Source: Ruminococcus sp. (GTDB lineage Bacteria > Bacillota > Clostridia > Oscillospirales > Ruminococcaceae). From it: a stretch of 64,000 bases of DNA. Made by a program: the position numbers and the translations under genes. The notes beneath the pieces are model-generated. The model was not told where the DNA came from. It ran no database searches and saw nothing but the letters and a program-made list of their open reading frames with translations. Where the stretch lies: positions 1 to 64,000 of the forward strand of contig JAGCWY010000059.1 of the NCBI GenBank assembly GCA_017961625.1. The letters run 5' to 3'. Each line of letters begins with the position of its first letter. The stretch's first letter is position 1. Positions 49,146 through 57,578 of this stretch are shown in pieces.

Positions 49146-50380
49146 CAGTCAAATCTCTCGTCGATAACACGGGCAGTCTTCTTCATGCTTCTCGGGAGAA
49201 CGCCTACCTCTACCACCTTTACTATAGGTGTGAAGCCAATCCTGCTCTTTACCTTTTCAGCTATTTTCTTGCTGAGAGCATCAAAATCCACATCTCCTGT
49301 GGATTCAACGTAGATACGCATTGTATCCTTTCCGTCAAGGTGAGAGATACGTATCTGGTACTCGCTGGATATTTCGCTGAACGTACCCAGTACCTCCTCT
49401 ATCTGGCTGGGGAATACGTTTACGCCCTTGATCTTCATCATGTCGTCGGTACGTCCCATGATAACGTCGATCCTCGGATAGCAGCGTCCGCACTTACACT
49501 TGCCGGGGACTATTCTTGAAAGGTCGTGTGTCCTGTATCTTATAAGGGGAGCGCCCTCCTTCACAAGGGTAGTTATTACTATCTCGCCCATTTCGCCGTC
49601 GGGAACGTTCTCACCTGTCTTGGGATCGATTACTTCTATGTAAAGGAAGTCATCCCAATAATGCATAGCCTTTTCACCAGGGCAGTTGATACCAATTCCC
49701 GGACCGTAAATCTCCGTGAGTCCATAGATATCGAAAAGTTCTATACCAAGCTCATTGTGGATACGCTCGCGCATCTTGTCGCTCCAGCGCTCAGAGCCGA
49801 TAACGCCCTTTTTGAGGTGTATCTTGTCCTTGATACCACGCTTCTGTATCTCCTCTGCAAGGAGAAGAGCGTAAGAAGAAGTGGAGCAGAGAACGGTACT
49901 CTTCATAGCCTGCATCATTTCAAGCTGCTTGTCGGTGTTTCCTGGACCCATAGGTATTACCATAGCACCTAGCTTCTCGGCGCCGTTCTGGAAGCCGATA
50001 CCTGCTGTCCAGAGGCCGTATCCGGGAGTTATCTGTATCCTATCCATATTTGTTATGCCTGCTGTCTCATAGCAGCGCTTAAACATGATAGCCCAGTCGT
50101 CAACGTCCTTTGCTGTGTAGGGAATAATTACGGGAGTACCCGTAGTTCCCGATGACGAGTGTATACGTACTATCTCCTCCTCGGGAGCAGTCATAAGTCC
50201 GAGAGGATAGGCATCACGAAGGTCTTTCTTCTCTGAGAATGGGAGCTTTGTGAAGTCCTCGGGTGTGTCAATGTGTGATATGCCTGCCTCCGCAAGCTTT
50301 TTGCCGTAAAAGCTACCTGCTTCAACAAGAGCGTGAATACGGTCGTTAACGAGTTCGAGCTGTTTCTGTGATATCTGCAT
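49145..50380 (-). CDS. paaK: Phenylacetate-CoA ligase
   Basis: 411 residues, AMP-forming ligase. Motifs: SSGTTGTPVIIPYT (P-loop-like), YGLTEIYGPG, YRTHDLSRIVPGKCKCGRCYPRIDVIMGRTDD split over the A8 region, and a C-terminal PaaK domain. It forms aryl-acetyl-CoA with ATP, or, run the other way, makes ATP from the CoA ester. Co-operonic with iorAB. GAAAGGAAAG precedes ATG 50380; the frame is open from 50398. It overlaps the next gene by one base at the stop. Confidence 0.92.
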   Translation of the reverse strand: MQISQKQLELVNDRIHALVEAGSFYGKKLAEAGISHIDTPEDFTKLPFSEKKDLRDAYPLGLMTAPEEEIVRIHSSSGTTGTPVIIPYTAKDVDDWAIMFKRCYETAGITNMDRIQITPGYGLWTAGIGFQNGAEKLGAMVIPMGPGNTDKQLEMMQAMKSTVLCSTSSYALLLAEEIQKRGIKDKIHLKKGVIGSERWSDKMRERIHNELGIELFDIYGLTEIYGPGIGINCPGEKAMHYWDDFLYIEVIDPKTGENVPDGEMGEIVITTLVKEGAPLIRYRTHDLSRIVPGKCKCGRCYPRIDVIMGRTDDMMKIKGVNVFPSQIEEVLGTFSEISSEYQIRISHLDGKDTMRIYVESTGDVDFDALSKKIAEKVKSRIGFTPIVKVVEVGVLPRSMKKTARVIDERFD

Positions 50381-50399
50381 TTTTATCTTTCCTTTCATT

Positions 50400-50485
50400 T
50401 AATTGAGAATTTATAATTGAAAATTAAGAATTATTGTATCAGCAACGCTGACAGATCTGAATAATATATTTTCAATTCTCAATTA
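50400..50485. repeat. Inverted-repeat element at the end of iorB
   Basis: AATTGAGAAT (50401-50410) opens, TTTTCAATTCTCAATT (50469-50484) closes; the arms match imperfectly over about 25 bp with a ~10-base insertion in one. A small hairpin TCAGC-AAC-GCTGA lies inside. The right arm provides the last residue and stop codon of iorB. It looks like a short MITE-like or stable-RNA element within the operon. Confidence 0.6.
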
Positions 50486-51051
50486 GTATAACGGAGCGCT
50501 TTGCTGTTAAGTTCCACAAACTGAGGCTTGACCGTCTTTTTCATGGTTTCCTCTATGTCGTCCACCGCGAAAGGCAGTACGCCGTTTCTGACCGACGCGC
50601 CCAGCATTATCATATTCAGCACCTTGGGCGAGCCTAATTCCTCGCAGGCTTTTATGCCGTCAACAAGGAGGAGATCCTTCACATTGCGCTTGAGATACTC
50701 TATCATTTCTTGACCAGTATAGGAGGATCCTTTAAGAGTTGCCGTGACTGGCATTATGGGGTGTGTATTTACCACCACCTGTCCGCCGTCCTTCAGGTAG
50801 GGCAGCATACGCACAGCCTCGGCAGGCTCGAAGCCGATTATTATATCAGCAGTCTTTTCCGGGAACATCGGACAGTAGATGTCGTCGCCCAGTCTCAGGA
50901 AGCTGAAAACGCTTCCGCCTTTCTGAGCCATACCTATAGTTTCGGCACTCATTACTGGTATATCATGCTCCATAGCAGTTGCGGCTATGAGCTTTGAGGT
51001 AAGGACTATTCCCTGACCGCCTACGCCGCATATAAGGATATTACTCTGCAT
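50479..51051 (-). CDS. iorB: Indolepyruvate:ferredoxin oxidoreductase, beta subunit
   Basis: 190 residues of the pyruvate-oxidoreductase gamma-type domain: NILICGVGGQGIVLTSKLIAA at the start and SAETIGMAQKGGSVFSFLRLGDD, typical of IorB. With IorA it oxidises aryl-2-oxoacids (indolepyruvate, phenylpyruvate) to aryl-acetyl-CoA and passes electrons to ferredoxin. Starts 11 bases inside iorA. The last codons fall in an inverted-repeat element. Confidence 0.92.
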   Translation of the reverse strand: MQSNILICGVGGQGIVLTSKLIAATAMEHDIPVMSAETIGMAQKGGSVFSFLRLGDDIYCPMFPEKTADIIIGFEPAEAVRMLPYLKDGGQVVVNTHPIMPVTATLKGSSYTGQEMIEYLKRNVKDLLLVDGIKACEELGSPKVLNMIMLGASVRNGVLPFAVDDIEETMKKTVKPQFVELNSKALRYTN

Positions 51052-52858
51052 CTTCGCCGCCTCCTATTGCTCCAAAGGGACATACCTGCGAACAGAGTCC
51101 GCAGCCCGTACAGAGCGAATTTTCGATAGTGACCATGCCGTCTTTGAGTACGATACCCGGACAGCCGAGGGTATTTATGCACTTTTTGCAGGTCACGCAT
51201 TTACCTGGGTCTATAACTGCCGGTCGATTGCCCTTTATTAGGACAGCGCATGGTGACTTGAACACTATAGCTTTTACGCCCTTTTCAGCGGCTACACGCT
51301 TTACCGTATCGATAGCCTTATTGAGTTCAAGAGGATTTACAGTCTCCACGGTCTTTACGCCAACGCCTTTGAGAACCTCCTGTATGCTCACCTTTTCAAC
51401 TACCTCGCCCATCATGGTACGTCCTGTACCGGGGTGAGGCTGATGACCGGTCATTGCCGTGGTGGAGTTGTCAAGAACTACAAGAGTCATATTTGCCTGA
51501 TTGTACACTGCATTTACAGCTCCCGTTATAGCGGAAGCAAAGAATGTGGAGTCTCCGACAAATGCGAAACAGTTAGTATCTGGTTCTATCCTGCCGATGC
51601 CTTGTGTGATGTTCACACCTGCGCCCATACAGAGGCAGGTATCCACCATATCGAGAGGCATCGCGTTTCCGAGAGTATAGCAGCCGATATCTCCGCAGAA
51701 AACACTCTTTTTGCCCTTCATTGCTTCCTTTACGGCGAAGAAAGAGGCTCTGTGAGGACAGCCAGCACAGAGCACCGGCGGTCTTACGGGAAGCTCAGGG
51801 GGCGTTTCGGTCTCAGTTGCGGCAGGCTTCTCCCAACCCATGAGATCAGCGATATTCGCAGCTACGGAAACACAAGTATTTTCTCCTGCGGTCTTAACAT
51901 TATGCGTAAGCTTGCCCAGTATCTTCGTATTCAGATGATACTTTCCACAGATATATATGAGTTCACGCTCTATGATAGGGTCAAGTTCCTCGATACATAG
52001 AACCTCATCAAGTCCTTCGAGGAACTTCACCGCAGCCTGCTCCGGGAACGGGAAAGGAGTAGACACCTTGAACACTTTCGGTGCGGGCTTTCCGCGGAGA
52101 GCCTCCATAGTGTAGGTATAGCTTATGCCGTGGGTAGCAATACCCTTCCGGCAGCCTTTATCGGAAGCCTCTGTGATAATATTGCGCTTATACTCGGAGA
52201 ATACCTGAGAGAGCTCAACATTGCGCTCCTCGATATGTATATGTGCGTTATATGAAAGACGCGGGAAAATCACCCATTTTGAGGAGTCCTTTACAAAGCC
52301 CTCAGGCTCGTTTACCTTGTACTCGCTTTCGTCTTTTACTTCAATTGAAGCGTAGCCGTGACAGACTCTCGTTGTGGGTCTAAAAAGCACGGGAGTATGA
52401 TATTTCTCGGAGTACTCAAAAGCCTCCTGTATCATGTTGTATGCTTCCTGCACCGACGAGGGATCAAAGCAGGGAAGCTTTGAATATGAAGCGAAATGAC
52501 GGGTGTCCTGCTCTGTCTGTGAGGATATGGGACCCGGATCGTCGGCAACAAGTATTACCATACTGCCCTTCACGCCTATATATGCAAGGCTCATGAGCGG
52601 ATCCGACGCTACATTGAGACCTACCTGCTTCATGGTCACCATTGAACGTGCACCGCTGTATGCAGCTCCTGCTCCAACCTCTAAAGCAGCCTTTTCGTTT
52701 ACTGACCACTCAACGTACACCGAGCCGTCGTTGAGCTTTGCAGTGGTCTCCAGCACCTCTGTGGAGGGAGTACCGGGATATCCCGAAACAACGTTAAGCC
52801 CTGCCGCAAGCGCTCCTCTTGCGATAGCGGCATTTCCCATCAAGAATTCCTTATGCAT
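51041..52858 (-). CDS. iorA: Indolepyruvate:ferredoxin oxidoreductase, alpha subunit
   Basis: 605 residues: an N-terminal pyrimidine-binding domain (GNAAIARGALAAGLNVVSGYPGTP), then the TPP-binding domain (GDIGCYTLGNAMPLD and FAFVGDSTFFAS with the GDS magnesium site), and two C-terminal [4Fe-4S] ferredoxin motifs, CVTCKKCINTLGCP and CTGCGLCSQVCPFG. Catalytic subunit for decarboxylation of aromatic 2-oxoacids. AAAAGGAGAG precedes ATG 52858; the frame is open from 52876. First gene of iorA-iorB-paaK-lipoprotein-DUF2726. Confidence 0.95.
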   Translation of the reverse strand: MHKEFLMGNAAIARGALAAGLNVVSGYPGTPSTEVLETTAKLNDGSVYVEWSVNEKAALEVGAGAAYSGARSMVTMKQVGLNVASDPLMSLAYIGVKGSMVILVADDPGPISSQTEQDTRHFASYSKLPCFDPSSVQEAYNMIQEAFEYSEKYHTPVLFRPTTRVCHGYASIEVKDESEYKVNEPEGFVKDSSKWVIFPRLSYNAHIHIEERNVELSQVFSEYKRNIITEASDKGCRKGIATHGISYTYTMEALRGKPAPKVFKVSTPFPFPEQAAVKFLEGLDEVLCIEELDPIIERELIYICGKYHLNTKILGKLTHNVKTAGENTCVSVAANIADLMGWEKPAATETETPPELPVRPPVLCAGCPHRASFFAVKEAMKGKKSVFCGDIGCYTLGNAMPLDMVDTCLCMGAGVNITQGIGRIEPDTNCFAFVGDSTFFASAITGAVNAVYNQANMTLVVLDNSTTAMTGHQPHPGTGRTMMGEVVEKVSIQEVLKGVGVKTVETVNPLELNKAIDTVKRVAAEKGVKAIVFKSPCAVLIKGNRPAVIDPGKCVTCKKCINTLGCPGIVLKDGMVTIENSLCTGCGLCSQVCPFGAIGGGEDAE

Positions 52859-52998
52859 GATATCTCTCCTTTTCACCGTCCCTCCGGCATGAGGATAATG
52901 CTCTGCAAAGGACGTTCCTGATAAAATCCATATAAAAACATTATATCATTCTATATCCCTGATGTCAAAGGTAAATATCAAAAAATCGCGGAAAAAAT

Positions 52999-53027
52999 AA
53001 AAAGGACCGCACATGGCGATCCTTTTT
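52999..53027 (-). terminator. Terminator of the two-lipoprotein operon
   Basis: Stem AAAAAGGA-CGC/GCG-TCCTTTTT with one mismatch, T run on the minus strand. Confidence 0.8.
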
Positions 53028-53029
53028 GG

Positions 53030-53971
53030 TCATGTTGTAGCTTCCTCCTCGGGTTCAAGGAGTATATTCTCGTCGGGAATGCTGTCTCCCACGGCTTCAA
53101 AGTCGTACTCAGTGAATTCATTCACCTTTTTCAGCTTTATCACAAGTCCCATCTCATCGTCGATGACAAGACTGCCACTCTCGATCTTTATTACAAAGCC
53201 CTCATAATCGCTCCACATATAGAGCTGATCCTTAGTTTCCGGTTCCCATTCGTATTCCTGTATATCGCCGATTATACTCATTTCGGCAGTATGATCTTTT
53301 TTGAGCTCTAAGCGGAAGGCTGCATATACCGGGTATTCGCCCAGCTTTTCATCGTACTCCTCCTCACCCATAGTCACATGGCTGGCTTCCCATTTTCCCA
53401 TAAAACGGCTGAAATCCACCTTGTCGAGACCAGCCTCTGTGTTCTTTTCTACCTCCGTAAAATCGCTTACGGACAGAAGGTAGTATATATCTGTTTCATC
53501 GCTCATATCAGGGTTAGTCATCGTCATCTCGCCCTGATTCACCACGCAGTCGAGCCTTTCATCAGGGCTCAGCAGGTGAAGCACATCGCTGCCGTTCTTA
53601 TCCGAGGTTATACTCCATTTGTACTCAAGGACCCTCTCCTTGCCATGAGGGTTGAGGTTGTCTATATACTCCGCGGTATTGTCCTCTTTTATAACTAGCT
53701 TTGCGATAGAGCTCAGCGGATAGCCTGCATAGACAGACTCGTACACCTCTCCGTTGACCGAGACCTTGTAGGTCTCCCACTTACCAAGGAAGGGTGATGC
53801 AGAATTGTCAACAGGTCCCGTTTCGGCTTCCGTAGCAGTTACCTGTTCTGTAGTTACTTCCGCCGTCGTAGGCTGACCACTGTCGTTGTCTCCCTGATTT
53901 TTCGATGTACAACCGCAGAAAGTTCCTGCAAGCAGGACGGCTGAAATACAAAAACAAAAAAACTTTCTCAT
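53030..53971 (-). CDS. Lipoprotein with two GKWE domains
   Basis: 313 residues, not assigned to a named family. Lipobox F-C-G-C (Cys near 21), Thr/Glu-rich linker, then two similar beta-rich domains, opening FLGKWETYKVSVNGE and FMGKWEASHVTMGEE, each with a G-x-Y/P-x-x-A-x-x-x-L strand and ending in a VxEFTE/VSDFTE motif. The size of the domains recalls lipocalin-like folds. The preceding gene (53986-54471) encodes a single-domain relative, and the 14-base gap suggests one operon. AAAAAGGAG precedes the ATG. Confidence 0.75.
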   Translation of the reverse strand: MRKFFCFCISAVLLAGTFCGCTSKNQGDNDSGQPTTAEVTTEQVTATEAETGPVDNSASPFLGKWETYKVSVNGEVYESVYAGYPLSSIAKLVIKEDNTAEYIDNLNPHGKERVLEYKWSITSDKNGSDVLHLLSPDERLDCVVNQGEMTMTNPDMSDETDIYYLLSVSDFTEVEKNTEAGLDKVDFSRFMGKWEASHVTMGEEEYDEKLGEYPVYAAFRLELKKDHTAEMSIIGDIQEYEWEPETKDQLYMWSDYEGFVIKIESGSLVIDDEMGLVIKLKKVNEFTEYDFEAVGDSIPDENILLEPEEEATT

Positions 53972-53985
53972 ATATGCTCCTTTTT

Positions 53986-54471
53986 TTACTGTGTCACACC
54001 GAAGTTCTGTATAACGCTTGCAGCGCTGTTGAGAGCATCGGTGTCTATTTCCGTGAATTCTTCGACTTTTTTGATATCTATAGACGAGCCTTCTCCTTCA
54101 ATAACCAACATTTCATCGCGGTAATAAAGAGTCATCATCTCGTCGGCATTATTTCCGGTAAGATCCTTTACCTTGAACTGAAGTATATTTTCTTCCTTTT
54201 CCTTCCATGTTATCTCCTTATCAGAATTGGCGTTCTGTAGTATCTTATTGTCAACAGGCGACTGCCATGTCACCTTTCCGTTTTCAAATATCTCAAAACG
54301 GAAAAGTGCACCGATGGGTACTCCGACAAAATTATCCATAGCATTTCCGTTGACTGTCATGGACGTCGCCTCCCACTTGCCGATATACTTCGGATCGCGC
54401 TTTGCGCCGCAGCAACAGAGGGACAGCGCCATAAACGCCATTGTCAGTACGAGCGTTACAGTTCTTTTCAT
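53986..54471 (-). CDS. Lipoprotein with one GKWE domain
   Basis: 161 residues. Lipobox L-C-C-C (Cys near 20-21), then a single beta-rich domain starting YIGKWEATSMTVNGNAM and ending VEEFTEIDTDAL, the same pattern as each half of the next gene's product. Probably a surface-anchored binding protein; ligand unknown. First gene of a two-gene operon with its paralogue. Confidence 0.75.
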   Translation of the reverse strand: MKRTVTLVLTMAFMALSLCCCGAKRDPKYIGKWEATSMTVNGNAMDNFVGVPIGALFRFEIFENGKVTWQSPVDNKILQNANSDKEITWKEKEENILQFKVKDLTGNNADEMMTLYYRDEMLVIEGEGSSIDIKKVEEFTEIDTDALNSAASVIQNFGVTQ

Positions 54472-54544
54472 ATCATGTCTCCCTTCCGTATAATGGTATT
54501 ATACAGCATAAAATCCATAAAGTAAAGGCTTTTTTGCTGAAAAA

Positions 54545-54567
54545 GGCTGCCACGTCCTGTAGCAGCC
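54545..54567 (-). terminator. Terminator of the phosphatidyltransferase gene
   Basis: Stem GGCTGC/GCAGCC (54545-54550 with 54562-54567) followed on the minus strand by five T. Confidence 0.78.
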
Positions 54568-54574
54568 CTCTGTT

Positions 54575-55216
54575 TTACTTTGTTTTTGTCTTATACAGCA
54601 TCCATATAAGCTCGAGAACTCCCACTCCGATAAAGCCAAGCATCGTTTTCATGCTGGGCTTCTTCACCTTGAATCTGGTGATGAAGGCAATAGCGATGAT
54701 GAGCAGTGAACCTCCGTATACCTCTGGAAACCAGTCTCCGATATCCTTATGGAAGCTGTACAGCAACGGAAGTATCAGCGCTACGCTGGTGACCGGCAGA
54801 CCCTCATATACCTTGCGGTTCTCTGAGGTCTTTGACTGCCTTTCCTCTTCAGCCACGTTAAAATAGGCGAGCCTTATAACAGCGCACAGAGGGAAGAGCA
54901 GTAGCACAGGCAAATCGCACCAGTCCCTCATGCCTACGGAATAGCCTATAATGGAAGGAAGCACTCCGAAGCAGATTACGTCGCAAAGCGAATCTATCTG
55001 TATGCCGAACTTCTTTTCGCTTTCGGTACGGTCTTTTTTTGTACGGGCGACCTTACCGTCAAACATATCGCACAGTCCCGATACCATAAGGCATATTATG
55101 GCATATTCAGGATGATCTCCCATTCCGCCGAAGCCTGCCGCAAAGAGCATACCAATCATCGACGAAATGAGGCTTATGTATGTTAGAATGACCGTGTAAT
55201 TATAATATCCAATCAT
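54575..55216 (-). CDS. pssA: CDP-alcohol phosphatidyltransferase, probably phosphatidylserine synthase
   Basis: 213 residues with about six helices. The complete family motif is present: Asp50, DG at 53-54, AR at 57-58, Gly71, Asp75 and Asp79, binding the metal ions and the CDP-diacylglycerol. Hydrophobic layout (helix near 8-30, 36-52, then 90-112 and the C-terminal ones) fits PssA of Gram-positive bacteria, which makes phosphatidylserine from CDP-DAG and serine. Other CDP-alcohol enzymes cannot be excluded. Own promoter at 55274-55302. Confidence 0.85.
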   Translation of the reverse strand: MIGYYNYTVILTYISLISSMIGMLFAAGFGGMGDHPEYAIICLMVSGLCDMFDGKVARTKKDRTESEKKFGIQIDSLCDVICFGVLPSIIGYSVGMRDWCDLPVLLLFPLCAVIRLAYFNVAEEERQSKTSENRKVYEGLPVTSVALILPLLYSFHKDIGDWFPEVYGGSLLIIAIAFITRFKVKKPSMKTMLGFIGVGVLELIWMLYKTKTK

Positions 55217-55273
55217 TATTCAAACCTCGAATGATTTTTTTGCTGCAAAACATACCTTAACGGTATAGAAATA

Positions 55274-55302
55274 ATTATACCATAAACCATGTTTTTTTTC
55301 AA
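55274..55302 (-). promoter_or_regulatory. Promoter of pssA
   Basis: Minus-strand TTGAAA (55297-55302), 17-bp spacer, TATAAT (55274-55279). Confidence 0.7.
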
Positions 55303-55334
55303 GTATTTTGTTTAAATTTCAAGTAACTTACAGT

Positions 55335-57506
55335 TTATTCTCCTTTTTTCTTCCTTCCGCGCTTTACCGGAGCCTTTGCAGCCTTTTTTACCGCGGCAGA
55401 CTTTTTTACTGCCTTTCCGGAAGCGCTCCTTTCGCGGTTGACGCGGAGCTGTTTCTGTCTGGAGCTTTTGTCCTCAAGGCGCCTGTAAGCCTCTTCATAG
55501 AAATACTCCTGAGAATTCAGCGGCTTTTCACGGCTTCTTCTCTCTCGTACGTACTTTCCGTCGCTGAGCAATATCCTTGCCTTTACATTGTCGCGCATCA
55601 TGGTGCGGAACATATCGCGGATACGTTTTCTCAGCCTTTCGTCCTCAACTGGAACTGCCACCTCCACGCGGCGGACAGTGTTCCTGCTCATATAATCAGC
55701 TGAGCCGATATATATCTTCTGCGACCTGCCATCCTTTCCGAATATGAAGATACGGCTGTGTTCGAGGAATCGGCCCACTATGCTGCGTATGGATATATTC
55801 TCGGTAAATCCCTGTACTCCTGGGATAAGGCAGCATAGTCCGCGGACTATGAGCTCCACCTTTACACCTGCCTGCGAAGCCTCTATCAGCTTTGAGATAA
55901 TAGCAGGATCGTTGAGGGAATTTATCTTTGCAGCGATATAACCGCTGCCGCCGTTCTCGGCGAGCTCTATCTGCTCGTCCATGAGAGCGAGCACCTGAGG
56001 TCTCAGCGCAAGGGGTGAAATAAGGAGCTTTCTCGTGCTTTCAACGAATGTGCCGCTGAGGAGAGATGCAAATACAGTCTCTGCGTCGGCAGCGATATCC
56101 CTGTCGGCAGTGAGGAGCATGAGGTCGGTATAAAGAGCAGCCGTCTTTTCGTTATAATTACCCGTTCCTATCTGAGTAACGTAGTCATAGCCACCGCCCT
56201 GAGCCTTACGTGTAATAAGCAGCAGCTTTGAATGTGCCTTGTACTCTTTGGGACCGTATATGACCTTTACTCCTGCCTCCTGTAACTGCTTCGACCACTC
56301 GATATTGTTCTCCTCGTCAAAACGGGCGCGGAGCTCTATCATAACGAGTACCTCCTTGCCCTGCTCGGCAGCAGTACACAGAGCGTCTATGACCTTGCTG
56401 TTACGTGCAAGACGGTAAAGGGTTATCTTTATGGAGACCACCTTCGGGTCGTTGGCAGACTCCTGCAAAAGTCTGATAAATGACAAATTTATAGACTCAA
56501 AAGGATAGCTCAGAAGTATATCCTTCGACTTCACCTGCTGAAAAACAGGTCTTGTATCAGAAAGAGCCGCAGGCTTGCGCGGTGAGCGCGGCACATAGTG
56601 GAGCTGCGGATCATTATCGTATTCCTGAAGGGTATAGAGATAAGAAAGGTCGAGGGGTATCCTCGAAGTAAATACTCGGACGTTTTTCAGCTTGAGTTTT
56701 CTGCATATATAGTCGAGGGCATCGCGGCTGAAAACGTCGGATATCTCAAGGCGCACGGGAGCAAGACGCTGGCGCTTGTCAACAAGCTCCTCCATTCGTC
56801 TGCGGAACTCCGGACCTCTTCCGGAAACCATAATATCAGCGCTCCTTGTAACTCTTATTAGGGCGCGGTCTATAACCTTGTAGTTCTTGAACATCTGGTG
56901 CGCAAAGCGGAGTATAACTTCCTCTTCAAGTATAAAGCGCTTTCCGTCGGGGCTGAGGTGTATTATTCTTTCGGAGCTGCTTGTATTTGCTGGGATTATT
57001 CCTATAGATACGCCCTTTTTCGCGCTCAGCTGTACAGCTGCGTATATCTCCTTGTTTCTGAGGAAGGGAAAGGGCAGAGCATCATTGACGACTATTCCCG
57101 ATATAAACGGTTTCAGCTCGCGCTTGAAGTACATTTCAAGGAAAGCCTGCTCCTCCTTTGTGGCTTTGTCAAAGCTTACGTGCTCAAAACCATGAGCCTC
57201 AAGCTCGTTCATAGTCTTTTTAAGAGCCTCCTCAACCGAGGGCTGGAGCCTGCGCACCGCCGTAAATACAGCGTCAAGCTGCTGGGAGGGCGTCATGCCG
57301 GAGAATTTGTCTTTTTTTCCGTCGTTTTCCTTTGCCTTATCGGTCAAGGATCCAACCCGGACCATGAAGAATTCGTCTAAATTGCTCTGATATATAGCGG
57401 AAAAGGAAAGCCTTTCAAGAAGCGGAGTATCAGGATCTGTCGCCTCTTCAAGCACCCTTTTGTTGAATTTAAGCCATGAAAGCTCCCGATTTTCGAGATA
57501 TTCCAT
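55335..57506 (-). CDS. ppk1: Polyphosphate kinase 1
   Basis: 723 residues: N-terminal domain (YLENRELSWLKFNKRVLEEA), head domain and two phospholipase-D-like C-terminal domains. The catalytic His is His425 in YKAHSKLLLI and the second is His583 in LEHSRIFIFG. It makes long polyphosphate from ATP, reversibly. The last ~40 residues are an unusual basic tail rich in Lys/Ala (KSAAVKKAAKAPVKRGRKKK). AGGAGA precedes the ATG. Followed downstream on the same strand by pssA, from which it is separated by the pssA promoter. Confidence 0.94.
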   Translation of the reverse strand: MEYLENRELSWLKFNKRVLEEATDPDTPLLERLSFSAIYQSNLDEFFMVRVGSLTDKAKENDGKKDKFSGMTPSQQLDAVFTAVRRLQPSVEEALKKTMNELEAHGFEHVSFDKATKEEQAFLEMYFKRELKPFISGIVVNDALPFPFLRNKEIYAAVQLSAKKGVSIGIIPANTSSSERIIHLSPDGKRFILEEEVILRFAHQMFKNYKVIDRALIRVTRSADIMVSGRGPEFRRRMEELVDKRQRLAPVRLEISDVFSRDALDYICRKLKLKNVRVFTSRIPLDLSYLYTLQEYDNDPQLHYVPRSPRKPAALSDTRPVFQQVKSKDILLSYPFESINLSFIRLLQESANDPKVVSIKITLYRLARNSKVIDALCTAAEQGKEVLVMIELRARFDEENNIEWSKQLQEAGVKVIYGPKEYKAHSKLLLITRKAQGGGYDYVTQIGTGNYNEKTAALYTDLMLLTADRDIAADAETVFASLLSGTFVESTRKLLISPLALRPQVLALMDEQIELAENGGSGYIAAKINSLNDPAIISKLIEASQAGVKVELIVRGLCCLIPGVQGFTENISIRSIVGRFLEHSRIFIFGKDGRSQKIYIGSADYMSRNTVRRVEVAVPVEDERLRKRIRDMFRTMMRDNVKARILLSDGKYVRERRSREKPLNSQEYFYEEAYRRLEDKSSRQKQLRVNRERSASGKAVKKSAAVKKAAKAPVKRGRKKKGE

Positions 57507-57578
57507 AATTTGTCTCCTATCTTTTTATCCGATGAAAAATGCATAATTACTTAGAGTTTTTTCTGCTTCTTCCGGTCA

